Shown here: positions 55,047-63,660 of the stretch, in pieces
How positions within the stretch are numbered: the stretch's first letter is position 1
How the letters are laid out: every line of letters starts with the position of its first letter
The notes under the pieces: generated by a model
The model's input: only the letters and a program-made list of their open reading frames with translations
What the model was told of the DNA's origin: nothing
Databases searched by the model: none
Assembly: GCA_002717655.1 (NCBI GenBank)
Contig: PBAY01000040.1
Span: 49,931-113,930 of the forward strand
From: Phycisphaerae bacterium
GTDB lineage: Bacteria; Planctomycetota; Phycisphaerae; Phycisphaerales; SM1A02
DNA: 64,000 bases
Direction: 5' to 3'
Program-made: the position numbers and the translations under genes

Positions 55047-55930
55047 CAGTCGCGTCCTCCGCTGGTGCCCGCACGTCGAGTCAGAAAGTGACGAAGTGGA
55101 GGGAGAAAGGGCTGGTCGGTATCAAGGCGGAGCCAGCTTGCCCCGGATCGGGCCAGCGTCAGTGCGTCATTATCGCTGTCGTCCTTCTTGCTTCCGTTCC
55201 AGTTCATGCGGCCATGGCCAAGGAAACTGATTCCGCTTTCCGCTTCTCTGCCACGGAAGAATCCCGCCTTCAGATGTCCGCGTTCCGCGGGATCTCGAAG
55301 TTGAAGCACGATCACATCATGGCGTTGGGCGGCATGTCGGATTGCAGGATGTGCGGTGGGGTCATGAAGATCGCTGAGGATGACGATCACACTGGCTCGT
55401 CGTGCGCGGACGGCCAGTTCCTCCAGGCGCTGTCCCAGATTCGTCGCTTCGGCATGTTGCCTCGAACGAAGAGGTTCAAGTGCATGCCAGAGATCCGATT
55501 GCAGAAGACTGGGCTGGAATCTGGTTGTCCGCTCGCCGGCACTGATCACGGCGCATGGGCTGAGTCGACGTTGAGCAACGAGTCCAATTGCGGATGCCAT
55601 CCATACCGCGAGATCATGCTTGGAAAGCGCAATGGATGAAGTCGCCATGGAGGCAGACGTGTCGATCAGCAGATACACCGCGGTTCGTTTGAGGGCTTCG
55701 TATTCCTTGACATAGGTCTGCTGCGTGCGAGCGGTCAATCGCCAGTCGATCTGCTTGATGGGATCGCCTGGTTCGTAGACTCTTGATTGGGCATATTCCA
55801 GCCCCGCTCCGGTGAAGAGAGACGTGTCGGTGCCGAAAGCCAGATCATCCGCCAGTCGGCGCACAATCATCTCGAAGTCGCCATGGGCCAACTCGTCCGG
55901 CGGTCCCAGTTGGGGATGATCCGTTTGCAT
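55046..55930 (-). CDS. DUF58 family protein
   Basis: 294 residues. The diagnostic stretch YEPGDPIKQIDWRLTARTQQTYVKEYEALKRTAVYLLIDTSASMA contains the DUF58 core and the D-x-S-x-S start of a VWA-like fold. GLEYAQSRVYEPGD at about 45-58 and SVIVILSDLHDP follow. DUF58 proteins accompany MoxR ATPases and are thought to be chaperone adaptors. It is one base-overlapped with both neighbours (TGATG type). Confidence 0.9.
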   Translation of the reverse strand: MQTDHPQLGPPDELAHGDFEMIVRRLADDLAFGTDTSLFTGAGLEYAQSRVYEPGDPIKQIDWRLTARTQQTYVKEYEALKRTAVYLLIDTSASMATSSIALSKHDLAVWMASAIGLVAQRRLSPCAVISAGERTTRFQPSLLQSDLWHALEPLRSRQHAEATNLGQRLEELAVRARRASVIVILSDLHDPTAHPAIRHAAQRHDVIVLQLRDPAERGHLKAGFFRGREAESGISFLGHGRMNWNGSKKDDSDNDALTLARSGASWLRLDTDQPFLPPLRHFLTRRAGTSGGRD

Positions 55931-56937
55931 CAGGCCAGTGCCGTCAGAAGTTCAGCCAGGACATCCTCGCCTCGACGGCCTCCTGCCAGCGCCTCGTAGG
56001 TCAATCTCATGCGATGGAGGATGACATCCTCGGCAAGCGCCAGAAAGTCCTCGGGGATGGCGTAGTCGCGTCCATGGACAAAGGCTCTGGCTCTGGATGC
56101 CTGAACCAGAGAAATGGCGGCACGTGGAGAGCATCCAAGTTCAATGTCGGGATGATTGCGGGTCAGCGTGACCAGTTCTACGCAGTCACGCATGAAGACA
56201 TCGCTGACATGGACCTCGAGTACCGACTCCATGGCTGAAGTGAGATCCTTGATCTGGAAGGGACTTGAGGTATCGATGGCATCGAAGGCGCTCATGGGAA
56301 CCGCGCCATCGCCTTGTCGCTTCAGTTTCAGCTTGAGACCTCGGCGGACGACTTCCGTTTCCTGCTCCGGTGTTGGATAGTTCAGTCGGTGGCGCAGCAT
56401 GAACCGGTCGAGCTGAGCCTCGGGGAGTTCAAAGGTGCCGGCCTGTTCAACCGGATTCTGTGTCGCGATGACCAGGAAAGGTGCAGGAAGTTCATGGGTC
56501 CGATCACCAATGGAAACCTTTCTTTCCTGCATGGCTTCAAGGAGTGCCGATTGCACCTTTGGTGAAGCACGATTGATTTCATCAGCCAGCAGCAGATTGG
56601 TGAACACCGGCCCCTGATGAACACGGAACTGCCCCGTGTCCTTGTCTAGAATCTCGGAGCCCAGAATGTCGGATGGCAGCAGGTCGATGGTGAATTGAAC
56701 TCGTTTGAACTGCAGGTCAATCGCCTGACCGACAGACTGAACCAGCAGTGTCTTGGCGATTCCCGGAACGCCTTCCAGCAGCAGGTGTCCACCGGTAAGC
56801 AGGGCAATGAGAATTCGTTCGACGACGATTTCCTGTCCGACGACTGTTCTGGCCACGGATTCACGGACCGTGTCGGCGAATGAAGTTCCCTCAGTCAAGG
56901 TGCTGGTTCCCGGTGTGCCGGCATTGATGTCGCTCAT
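55930..56937 (-). CDS. MoxR-family AAA+ ATPase
   Basis: 335 residues. Walker A is GVPGIAKT, Walker B LLLADEINRASPKVQSALLEAMQE, sensor 1 VIATQNPVEQAGTFELPEAQLDRF, and the C-terminal lid contains GCSPRAAISLVQASRARAFVHGRDYAIPEDFLALA. It is a chaperone ATPase that matures protein complexes together with DUF58 and VWA partners. Its ATG overlaps the stop of the thioredoxin gene by 4 bases. Confidence 0.94.
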   Translation of the reverse strand: MSDINAGTPGTSTLTEGTSFADTVRESVARTVVGQEIVVERILIALLTGGHLLLEGVPGIAKTLLVQSVGQAIDLQFKRVQFTIDLLPSDILGSEILDKDTGQFRVHQGPVFTNLLLADEINRASPKVQSALLEAMQERKVSIGDRTHELPAPFLVIATQNPVEQAGTFELPEAQLDRFMLRHRLNYPTPEQETEVVRRGLKLKLKRQGDGAVPMSAFDAIDTSSPFQIKDLTSAMESVLEVHVSDVFMRDCVELVTLTRNHPDIELGCSPRAAISLVQASRARAFVHGRDYAIPEDFLALAEDVILHRMRLTYEALAGGRRGEDVLAELLTALA

Positions 56938-58055
56938 GACCGTCCTGTCCCTCTTGATTCGGCGGGATCAGGGAGGTCGCCTGGTTCCGCGATGATCTTT
57001 TCGATGATGGCCTTCAGATGCCCATCCTTGATGCCAGCAGCCCGGACCTTTCCATGGCGATCAATCACGATCGTGGTCGGCCACATGCGTACGCCGAAGC
57101 TGGTGGCGGTCCGCCCCAATGGGAGCTTTCCAGCTTCCGGTGATTGATCTCTTGCGATGGGAAAGGGAGGAGTTTCATCGGTGAACATCTGCTGCATCTG
57201 ACTCCAGTCACAGAAGTGGTCGCAGATGCCGAGAAAGACGACTCCATGTGGTGTCATCGCTTCCGATGTGCGTCGCCATTGCTCCATGGCATTTCGAGTG
57301 CCGCGATTATCCGAAGCGATGAAGCGGAGTACCGTGATGCGTCCTTCACGATCTTCGATTGTCTGGGGCATCCCGATCCATGACTGCCTCTCTTCGAATG
57401 TGTGGATCTCCGGAGCGGGTTGTCCCTCCATGGCAGCCAACCCTGGCAAGCGGCTCTTTCCTCCCACATACCAGTCGATTGGAAACTCGCCGGACGTTGC
57501 TGAAGGTCTGGCGCCTCCAGGTTCCTCAAGAAGTACCTTGACGACCTCCTCGACCTTGTCTGGTCGAAGGCCTGCAGCCCTGATCACACCCTTGCGGTCA
57601 ATGACCAGATAGGTCGGCCAGAACCCGACGGCATAGGCTTTGGTCGAGGCGCCACCTTTATCTAGAGCAACTGGATAGTTGATTTTCCTGTCCTGCACGA
57701 CTCCTGCAGCCTTGTCCCATCCACTGTTGGAATCATGGACTCCGATGAAGGCCATGCCCTTGTCCTTGTACTTGTTCACAAGTTCAATGTTCTTGGGAAT
57801 TGCAGCCATGCAGGGGCCACACCAGGTCGCCCAGAAGTCGACGACAACCACCTGTCCCCGAAGTTTGTCCAAAGACGTCTCGTCACCAATCCACTTATCC
57901 AGTTCAAGTGTTGGCGCTGGTTTACCTTCAATTGCCTTGAGTGCATCAGGGCGTTGTCCGAAGAAGTAGTCATCCGGGAACTCGCCAGCGGAACACGCCG
58001 AGGCGATGAGCAGAAGGGCGAGTGTTCTGAAGGCGACGGAGCGAGTTGTCATCAT
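56934..58055 (-). CDS. Exported double-thioredoxin (TlpA-like) protein heading the MoxR operon
   Basis: 373 residues (ATG 58055 or 58052). The signal peptide is MTTRSVAFRTLALLLIASACSAG. Domain 1 is a TlpA-like redoxin with active-site WCGPC (Cys79, Cys82) and the cis-Pro loop GFWPTYLVIDRKG. Domain 2 keeps the fold (VLRFIASDNRGTRNAMEQW, FGVRMWPTTIVIDRHGKVRAAGI) but lacks the CxxC. It thus pairs one active and one degenerate domain outside the cytosol. It overlaps moxR by 4 bases, so it is made with the Bat-type proteins. A disulfide-handling role for the exported partners is inferred. Confidence 0.85.
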   Translation of the reverse strand: MMTTRSVAFRTLALLLIASACSAGEFPDDYFFGQRPDALKAIEGKPAPTLELDKWIGDETSLDKLRGQVVVVDFWATWCGPCMAAIPKNIELVNKYKDKGMAFIGVHDSNSGWDKAAGVVQDRKINYPVALDKGGASTKAYAVGFWPTYLVIDRKGVIRAAGLRPDKVEEVVKVLLEEPGGARPSATSGEFPIDWYVGGKSRLPGLAAMEGQPAPEIHTFEERQSWIGMPQTIEDREGRITVLRFIASDNRGTRNAMEQWRRTSEAMTPHGVVFLGICDHFCDWSQMQQMFTDETPPFPIARDQSPEAGKLPLGRTATSFGVRMWPTTIVIDRHGKVRAAGIKDGHLKAIIEKIIAEPGDLPDPAESRGTGRS

Positions 58056-58161
58056 GCGGATACTCCAGTTCTCAACGATCGTTTTTCTGGTTTATTGCAC
58101 TTGCAAGTCTACCCGTGAGGAGTCGGGTTGGCTTGTATTGGAGCAGATGGGCTGCTGTGGT

Positions 58162-58707
58162 TCAGGCGGATGGCAGGGCGTTCCAGGCGTCCCAGGTGAG
58201 TGACCGGCCGGGATAGGCAGGTGATTCAAATGGCCACTGCTCCCCGATCCATTCACGTACGTGATCGTAGAGGTGTTCATCAAGGCCTGAAGCGACTTCA
58301 GAGGCACGTACCCACAGAATGATCTGGGCGTCATGCCCATGTCGGTCCGAGGGGAAGACGTAGACGCAACCAAGGCAGCGTATGCCATCGGGATCCATGA
58401 CCGTGTAGGCGAACGAAGAGCCGTTCTGGAATTCCTTCTGGTGCCACCCGAGATCGATGAGATCCTGGTCTCGTGTCAACGCAGCCGTGGGCCAGTCGTG
58501 ATCAGGTCCGAATGGGGTGGTTTGCTGCAGGTGTTCAAGACTCGACATGACAGCGTCATAGTCAGCATCCAGATCGTGGATCGTCAAAGGTCGTACGCAT
58601 ATCAGTGTGGTACGAAATCCCTGAGGGGCTTCAGTGTTGTTCGGCAGGAAAGGCAGGGGAGACATGGGGTGTTCTCGAGGAGTCTGATGGTCTTCGGTGC
58701 CATGCAT
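58162..58707 (-). CDS. GNAT-like acetyltransferase family protein
   Basis: 181 residues from ATG 58707; ATG 58665 (MSPLPFLPNN) is an alternative and neither has a convincing ribosome site. ICVRPLTIHDLDADYDAVMSSLEHLQQ, then FAYTVMDPDGIRCLGCVYVFPSD and a C-terminal helix DEHLYDHVREWIGEQWPFESPAYPGRSLTWDAWNAL suggest a GNAT fold with a short acetyl-CoA-binding strand pair, though the classical R/Q-x-x-G-x-G/A loop is not clear. It follows the terminator of the ribosomal cluster. The substrate is unknown. Confidence 0.6.
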   Translation of the reverse strand: MHGTEDHQTPREHPMSPLPFLPNNTEAPQGFRTTLICVRPLTIHDLDADYDAVMSSLEHLQQTTPFGPDHDWPTAALTRDQDLIDLGWHQKEFQNGSSFAYTVMDPDGIRCLGCVYVFPSDRHGHDAQIILWVRASEVASGLDEHLYDHVREWIGEQWPFESPAYPGRSLTWDAWNALPSA

Positions 58708-58723
58708 GGTATCGGCGCAGTTA

Positions 58724-58753
58724 AAGAACGAGCCCCTGACGGGGCTCGTTCTT
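58724..58753 (-). terminator. Terminator of the glmU-to-rplI cluster
   Basis: Perfect 13-bp stem AAGAACGAGCCCC (58724-58736) / GGGGCTCGTTCTT (58741-58753) with a 4-nt loop. On the minus strand the stem ends in TTCTTTAA, a short U-run. It lies 24 bases after the rplI stop. Confidence 0.85.
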
Positions 58754-58776
58754 CATGATTGATCACTGGAGAGATC

Positions 58777-59382
58777 TCAGGCTGAAGCGTTTTCTTCTTC
58801 AGCTGGAGCATCATCGGATGATTCGGCCGTTTCTTCCTTCTTGGCCTCCGGACGTGGCTTCTCGATGAGTTCACCTTCGTCATCGAATTCCATTTCCTCG
58901 CGTTCCTCGAGCGGTTGATCCGGTTCAACGATGACCTGGATGTCTACCTTCAGGTCCAGATCGAACTGAACAGGGACTTCATAGCTGCCGATGTGCCGGA
59001 TGGACTGAGGCAGGCGGATGTGTCGAGGATCGATGGTCTCGCCGAATGGTGTGGCGAGCTCCTGAAGTCCGTCAGCGATGTCTCGCTGGCTTACTGAACC
59101 GTAGAGGACACCCTGATCATTGCATGATCGGGTCATGGTGAGGGCAATGCCTTCCATTTTCTCGACGATGCTGACGCGGCGACCTCGCTGCTCTTCAAGT
59201 ACGGCAACTGCTGCTGCTCGATCGGCTTCGAGTGCTGCGATGCGCTGAGGCGTGGGGACAACCGCCACGCCCATGGGAAGCAGATAGTTGCGGGCGAAGC
59301 CGGACTTGACGCGAACGACATCACCGACGATGCCTAGATTTTCAACATTCTCCTGCAGGAGGAGTTCAACGTTCCTTGCCAT
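58777..59382 (-). CDS. rplI: 50S ribosomal protein L9 with long acidic tail
   Basis: 201 residues. The first 150 are L9: VELLLQENVENLGIVGDVVRVKSGFARNYLLPMGVAVVPT, a central helix, and a C-terminal rRNA-binding domain (VLYGSVSQRDIADGL, IDPRHIRLPQSIRHIGSYEVPVQFDLDLKVDIQVIVEP). Bacterial L9 normally ends there. Here about 50 more residues, nearly all Glu, Asp, Ala, Ser and Pro (REEMEFDDEGELIEKPRPE and onward), follow. It is the last gene of the cluster. Confidence 0.95.
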   Translation of the reverse strand: MARNVELLLQENVENLGIVGDVVRVKSGFARNYLLPMGVAVVPTPQRIAALEADRAAAVAVLEEQRGRRVSIVEKMEGIALTMTRSCNDQGVLYGSVSQRDIADGLQELATPFGETIDPRHIRLPQSIRHIGSYEVPVQFDLDLKVDIQVIVEPDQPLEEREEMEFDDEGELIEKPRPEAKKEETAESSDDAPAEEENASA

Positions 59383-59461
59383 GGATCACTGTCCTTTCGT
59401 CTGAAGTGAGGAGCCGTCTCGGAACAGAGCCGACCCCAGTGATGTCGAACGAACGGTTCGA

Positions 59462-59866
59462 CTAGAAGGGGATGTCGTCATCGGAGACGGTTGGTTGAGC
59501 GGCCGCAGGTGCTGCGGAACTGCTCGTGGACTTGCGTCCGCCGCCGTCGATGAACTGAAAACTTTCTACGACCACGCGCAACTTCGATCGACGGTTGCCA
59601 TCGCGGTCCTGCCATTCATCCAGCTTGAGTCGCCCTTCGAGGAATACAGGGCTTCCCTTGCTGAGGTATTTGCTGAGATTCTCCGCAGTCTTGCCCCAGG
59701 CTTCACAGTCGACGAAGGTGGTTTCTTCCTTCATCTCTTCATTGGCCCGGTAGCGACGGTTGACAGCGAGTGCAAGATTCGCGACGGCGTTGTTGCCAGC
59801 GGTGTACTTGAGTTCGATGTCGCGCGTGAGGTTGCCCATCAGCATGACTTTGTTGTAATTCGGCAT
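59462..59866 (-). CDS. ssb: Single-stranded DNA-binding protein
   Basis: 134 residues. OB-fold with NKVMLMGNLTRDIELKYTAGNNAVANLALAVNRRY, FVDCEAWGKTAENLSKYLSKGSPVFLEGRLKLDEWQDRDGNRRSKLRVVVESFQFI, a short Ala/Ser linker and the conserved acidic tip DDDIPF that binds replication partners. The stop is TAG, which shows that TAG is a true stop in this organism. It lies between rpsF and rplI. Confidence 0.96.
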   Translation of the reverse strand: MPNYNKVMLMGNLTRDIELKYTAGNNAVANLALAVNRRYRANEEMKEETTFVDCEAWGKTAENLSKYLSKGSPVFLEGRLKLDEWQDRDGNRRSKLRVVVESFQFIDGGGRKSTSSSAAPAAAQPTVSDDDIPF

Positions 59867-59984
59867 TGGTGGATCCCTCCTGTTGCCTCTTTCTGAGATG
59901 CCCTCGTGGCATCGGGTTGTCGTATCTCATCGTCATGCTACTGCCCAACGAGGACAGCAGGCTTCCTGTGGAGACAAGGTGGAC

Positions 59985-60515
59985 TCAGGCGGATTCGCCG
60001 CCAGTCGCCGCTTCCGTACTGACGGCCTCCTCAGCGGGAGTTTCGTCTGTTTCAGGCTCTTCGGCAGCTGCTGCTTCGGCTTTCTCGGCGGCAACCTCTT
60101 CACGATCGGAGATCGATGTGGTTGCTGCAGCTCGGTCATCAGCCTGTTCAGCACGGAGCTTGATCTCGTCGGAGAGTGCCTGTTCGCCATCGGCATCCTG
60201 CATCTGCTCCATGGTGAGATGGTCAGTGCGGGTGAACATGTGGCGGATGATGCCTTCCGAGAGAAGGCACTGGCGGTCCAGTGCAGTGACTTCGGTGCCA
60301 GCAAGGCGGAAGTAGCACAGGAAGTACAGGCCTCGCTTGTTGCCTTTGATCTCGTATGCAAGTCGACGCTCGTCCCATTTCTTGAATGAGATGATTTCGG
60401 CGCCAACCTTGTTGAGCAGGGACTTGACCAGTTCGGCGCTGCCGCCGAGATCTGATCCAGCGGATTGCGGGAGCAGGAAAAGGCCTTCGTAAATATTGGT
60501 CGTTGTATTGGACAT
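59985..60515 (-). CDS. rpsF: 30S ribosomal protein S6 with acidic tail
   Basis: 176 residues; the ordinary S6 is about 95-130. The core has YEGLFLLPQSAGSDLGGSAELVKSLLNKVGAEIISFKKWDERRLAYEIKGNKRGLYFLCYFRLAGTEVTALDRQCLLSEGIIRHMFTR. The last 60 residues are Ala/Glu-rich (EVAAEKAEAAAAEEPETDETPAEE and onward). rpsR (S18), which usually sits between ssb and rplI or next to them, is absent here. Confidence 0.94.
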   Translation of the reverse strand: MSNTTTNIYEGLFLLPQSAGSDLGGSAELVKSLLNKVGAEIISFKKWDERRLAYEIKGNKRGLYFLCYFRLAGTEVTALDRQCLLSEGIIRHMFTRTDHLTMEQMQDADGEQALSDEIKLRAEQADDRAAATTSISDREEVAAEKAEAAAAEEPETDETPAEEAVSTEAATGGESA

Positions 60516-60554
60516 TCGAATGGTTCCTCGTTGGGCCGTTCATGGCCCTTCTTC

Positions 60555-61124
60555 TCAGTCTGTAACGTTAAATCTATTCATGGCAGTGCTCATACCGTCG
60601 GAGAGCCAGCACTCTGCTGCGCCCACCGCCTGTTCCAATGCAGGCGACAGGGCTTCCTCCTGATCAGGGCGGAATCGCCCCAGCACATAATCTTTCAATG
60701 GGATCTGGCCAGGGGCATCGATCCCGACTCGCAGGCGAGCCCACTCTTGACCGCCCAGATGCTGGGCGATGTTGCTCAGTCCGTTGTGGCCTCCGTTGCC
60801 ACCCTTGGGACGCATGCGGATCACGCCGCATGGCAGGGCGGTGTCATCAACGATCACCAGCAGATCTTCCTGAGCATCGAGCTTGAAGAAGCGGACAGCT
60901 TCACCGACCGCTTCACCGGAGCAATTGACGTAGGTCGTCGGCTTGAGCATGACGACCTTGTCATCGCCGATGTGTGACTCAAGCGTCGCACCCTTGAAGC
61001 GTGAGCGGGCAACTTCGCCAGGAGCAATCCTGCGGGCAAGACGATCGATCACCTCGAACCCGATGTTGTGTCGGGTGCGATCGTATTCCGATCCGGGATT
61101 GCCAATGCCAACAATGAGCTTCAT
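60555..61124 (-). CDS. pth: Peptidyl-tRNA hydrolase
   Basis: 189 residues from ATG 61124 (MKLIVGIGNPGSEYDRTRHNIGFEVID); a GTG at 61145 overlapping the rplY stop is an alternative. Motifs are the catalytic His in RTRHNIGFE, VMLKPTTYVNCSGEAV, VIVDDTALPCGVIRMRPKGGNGGHNGLSNI and WARLRVGID. It recycles peptidyl-tRNA released from ribosomes. Order prs-rplY-pth matches the common Gram-positive and planctomycete arrangement. Confidence 0.95.
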   Translation of the reverse strand: MKLIVGIGNPGSEYDRTRHNIGFEVIDRLARRIAPGEVARSRFKGATLESHIGDDKVVMLKPTTYVNCSGEAVGEAVRFFKLDAQEDLLVIVDDTALPCGVIRMRPKGGNGGHNGLSNIAQHLGGQEWARLRVGIDAPGQIPLKDYVLGRFRPDQEEALSPALEQAVGAAECWLSDGMSTAMNRFNVTD

Positions 61125-61141
61125 GGTGCAGTAGTCCGGTT

Positions 61142-61798
61142 TCACTCTTCCGAGCTGTCGCCTTCTCCATCTTCCTTCGGCTTCGTGATGACTTCCGGCT
61201 GGGCGTCATCGCCATCGGCCTCGGTCTCTTCGCCTTCGGCTTCTTCGGAAGCAACGAAGGTGATATGGCAGATGTGCTTCTCGAGTTCGAGTGTCGGCGT
61301 GACACCTTCGGGAATCGCAAGATCGCCGATGGTGACGGCTTCTTCCATGTCCGTGATGTCATACTTGAACTCGGATGGAATGTCGGAAACCTTGCAGGTG
61401 ACTTCGATTTCGCGGCGAATCACATCCAGCATGGCGCCTGCTGCGCTGGCAGCCTTGGCGTTGCCCATCAGATTCACAGGAACATTGACCGTGACGATTT
61501 CATTCATATCGACCCGGGTGAGGTCGAGATGGATGAGGTTGTCTCCCAGCCATCCGAACTGCAGATCCTTGACGAGGCACTGGTCGTTGTTCTTGCCGTC
61601 GACCGAAATCTCCAGGACGTGTGAGCCGGAGTGCAGCACTTCCAGAACGGCTGACTCTTCCACGCTTACGTGGATCGGATCCTGGCCCTTGCCATAGATG
61701 ACGGCGGGCAGTCGACCTGCTTTGCGAAGTCGCTGTGCATATCTGGTGCCCGTCTTCTCGCGGGTTTGGACGCTTAGTGTTGGTGTTTCATGGCCCAT
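61142..61798 (-). CDS. rplY: 50S ribosomal protein L25 (Ctc/TL5 type)
   Basis: 218 residues from ATG 61798 (MGHETPTLSVQTREKTGTRYAQRLRKAGRLPAVIYGKGQDP); GGGAGAG precedes it with 4-base spacing, so the TTG at 61819 is not needed. The 5S-rRNA-binding domain (about 1-95) and the CTC beta domain (LDLTRVDMNEIVTVNVPVNLMGNAKAAS, VTCKVSDIPSEFKYDITDMEEAVTIGDLAIPEGV) are complete. About 40 acidic residues follow (EEAEGEETEADGDDAQPE). It is in the glmU-prs-rplY-pth order. Confidence 0.94.
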   Translation of the reverse strand: MGHETPTLSVQTREKTGTRYAQRLRKAGRLPAVIYGKGQDPIHVSVEESAVLEVLHSGSHVLEISVDGKNNDQCLVKDLQFGWLGDNLIHLDLTRVDMNEIVTVNVPVNLMGNAKAASAAGAMLDVIRREIEVTCKVSDIPSEFKYDITDMEEAVTIGDLAIPEGVTPTLELEKHICHITFVASEEAEGEETEADGDDAQPEVITKPKEDGEGDSSEE

Positions 61799-61861
61799 AA
61801 GACTCTCCCTGGCTTTCAATCGCCTGCGATCACTCGCGGCGTAATCAAATCAAATTGGTGA

Positions 61862-62845
61862 CTATCGCTTGGTTCCCGCGGAACGCTGGAACAACGCGCT
61901 GATAGACATGTCGTGATGGATACGGTGAAGTGCCTCACCCATGAGTGGGGCAACGGATAGTTTGACGAGTCGATCCTTGATGGGGTCCAGTCGACCTTCA
62001 TCGGGAATCGTGTCGGTGACGACGATTCGTGAGAATTCGCTGTCACGAAGTCGGTCCATGGCCAGGCCGACCAGAACCGGATGTGTTGCGGCGGCGATGA
62101 CACCCTTGGCGCCTTCCTGCATCACCAGCCGTGATGCTTCGCAGATGGTGCCCGCGGTAGAGATCATGTCATCAACCATCAGAACGGTCTGGCCCTTGAC
62201 GCTGCCGATGAGATTTCGAGAGGCGACCTTCATGCCTGATTCACGCCGCTTGTCGATGATCGCCAGATCGGCATCGAGGAAGCTTGCGTAGGCATTCGCG
62301 ACCTTTACGTTTCCGACATCCGGTGAGACGATGACCAGATCGCCCAGTTCATCGCGGATACTAGTGAAGTATTCGCAGAAGACGGTCATGGCGGACATGT
62401 GGTCCACTGGGATGTCGAAGAAACCCTGAATCTGAGCTGCATGAAGATCCATGCACAGAACTCGATCGGCTCCAGCGGCGGTAATCAGATTCGCCACCAG
62501 CTTGGCGGTGATCGGAGTTCGTCCTGCATCCTTGCGGTCCTGGCGTCCATAGCCGAAGTAGGGGATGACTGCGGTGATCCGCTGAGCGGAGGCGCGGCGA
62601 AGGCAGTCGATGTAGATCAGGAGTTCCATCAGATTGGCATTGACCGGATCGCAGGTCGACTGAACGACAAAGCAATCACGTCCACGGACGTCTTCTTCCA
62701 CTCTGACGATCAGTTCGCCATCAGGAAAGAGTTCCGTGGTAGCCATGCCGCAGGGCAGTGAAAGGTATTCGGCCATCCGATCGGCCAGTTTCTGGCCGGA
62801 ACGTGCGCCGAAGATCTTCAGATGATTCTGGTCAACTCGATTCAC
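61862..62845 (-). CDS. prs: Ribose-phosphate pyrophosphokinase
   Basis: 327 residues. It makes PRPP for nucleotide, His and Trp synthesis. Motifs are IFGARSGQKLADRMAEYL, FPDGELIVRVEEDVRGRDCFVVQST, YFGYGRQDRK, the DLHAAQIQGFFDIPVDH flexible region and the PRPP loop VLMVDDMISTAGTI. The start overlaps the glmU-like stop by 4 bases. Confidence 0.96.
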   Translation of the reverse strand: MNRVDQNHLKIFGARSGQKLADRMAEYLSLPCGMATTELFPDGELIVRVEEDVRGRDCFVVQSTCDPVNANLMELLIYIDCLRRASAQRITAVIPYFGYGRQDRKDAGRTPITAKLVANLITAAGADRVLCMDLHAAQIQGFFDIPVDHMSAMTVFCEYFTSIRDELGDLVIVSPDVGNVKVANAYASFLDADLAIIDKRRESGMKVASRNLIGSVKGQTVLMVDDMISTAGTICEASRLVMQEGAKGVIAAATHPVLVGLAMDRLRDSEFSRIVVTDTIPDEGRLDPIKDRLVKLSVAPLMGEALHRIHHDMSISALFQRSAGTKR

Positions 62846-63630
62846 GACATGACCTCCGCATTGTCATCCAGTCTCTGCTTGAGGACGCGATCAACCAACG
62901 CCAGTTGTTCGGGTGTATTAATGGACAGCACGTCTTCGGCGGGGACAGCCGTGACGACTTCTACTCGATCGACCTCGGCCTGTATCTCGCCTGGGATCGA
63001 GGTGAGGTAGTACTCGCCTGATTCCGCATCCGTCTCCAGTTGGCTCAGACGACCAAGCAGATCGGGCACATTGAAGCAGGCATAGCTGGGGTAGACCTCG
63101 CGAATGGCTCGCTGCTCATCCGTTGCATTGCGATGTTCCACGATTGCGGCAAATCGATCACGTTCGTCCCGGACGATCCGGCCATAGCCGGTTGGATCAT
63201 CGATGACCGACGTGGCGAGTGTGGCCAGCGCTTCCGTGGCGACATGATGGTCAATCAGCGTCTTGAGTGTTTCAGCTCGAATCAGTGGGCCATCGCCTGC
63301 CAGTACAAAGGCATCACCCTGGAAGTCTCCGAATGCCTCGCGGCAGACCAGCACGGCATGGCCGGTTCCAAGTTGCGGCTCCTGCATGATGAACCGCAGA
63401 TCTTCATCGTCGCCTTCAAAGGAAGCCTGAACCTGATCAGCGCCATGGCCAACCACCATCATGATGGGGCCAGAGTCGACTTGTCTCACGGCATCCACGA
63501 CCCAGTGAACCATTGGTCGGCCGCAGACTTCATGCAACACCTTGGGCAGATCGCTGCCCATTCGTGTTCCCTTTCCGGCAGCCAGAATGACTGCAGCGGG
63601 GCGGGGTCGTGATGTCTGATCATTCGTCAT
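62842..63630 (-). CDS. GlmU-type nucleotidyltransferase (uridylyltransferase domain only)
   Basis: 262 residues from ATG 63630 (MTNDQTSRPRPAAVILAAGKGTRMGSDLPKVLHEVCGRPMVHWVVDAVR). The pyrophosphorylase signature, EPQLGTGHAV, VLAGDGPLI and GYGRIVRDERDRFAAIVEHRNATDEQ are all GlmU N-domain features, that is GlcNAc-1-P plus UTP. The left-handed beta-helix acetyltransferase domain found in bifunctional GlmU is absent, so acetylation must come from another protein. The gene begins 30 bases downstream of tRNA-Gln on the same strand. Confidence 0.88.
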   Translation of the reverse strand: MTNDQTSRPRPAAVILAAGKGTRMGSDLPKVLHEVCGRPMVHWVVDAVRQVDSGPIMMVVGHGADQVQASFEGDDEDLRFIMQEPQLGTGHAVLVCREAFGDFQGDAFVLAGDGPLIRAETLKTLIDHHVATEALATLATSVIDDPTGYGRIVRDERDRFAAIVEHRNATDEQRAIREVYPSYACFNVPDLLGRLSQLETDAESGEYYLTSIPGEIQAEVDRVEVVTAVPAEDVLSINTPEQLALVDRVLKQRLDDNAEVMS

Positions 63631-63660
63631 GAACTGTTCTGCAAAACCGAGAGAATCAAA

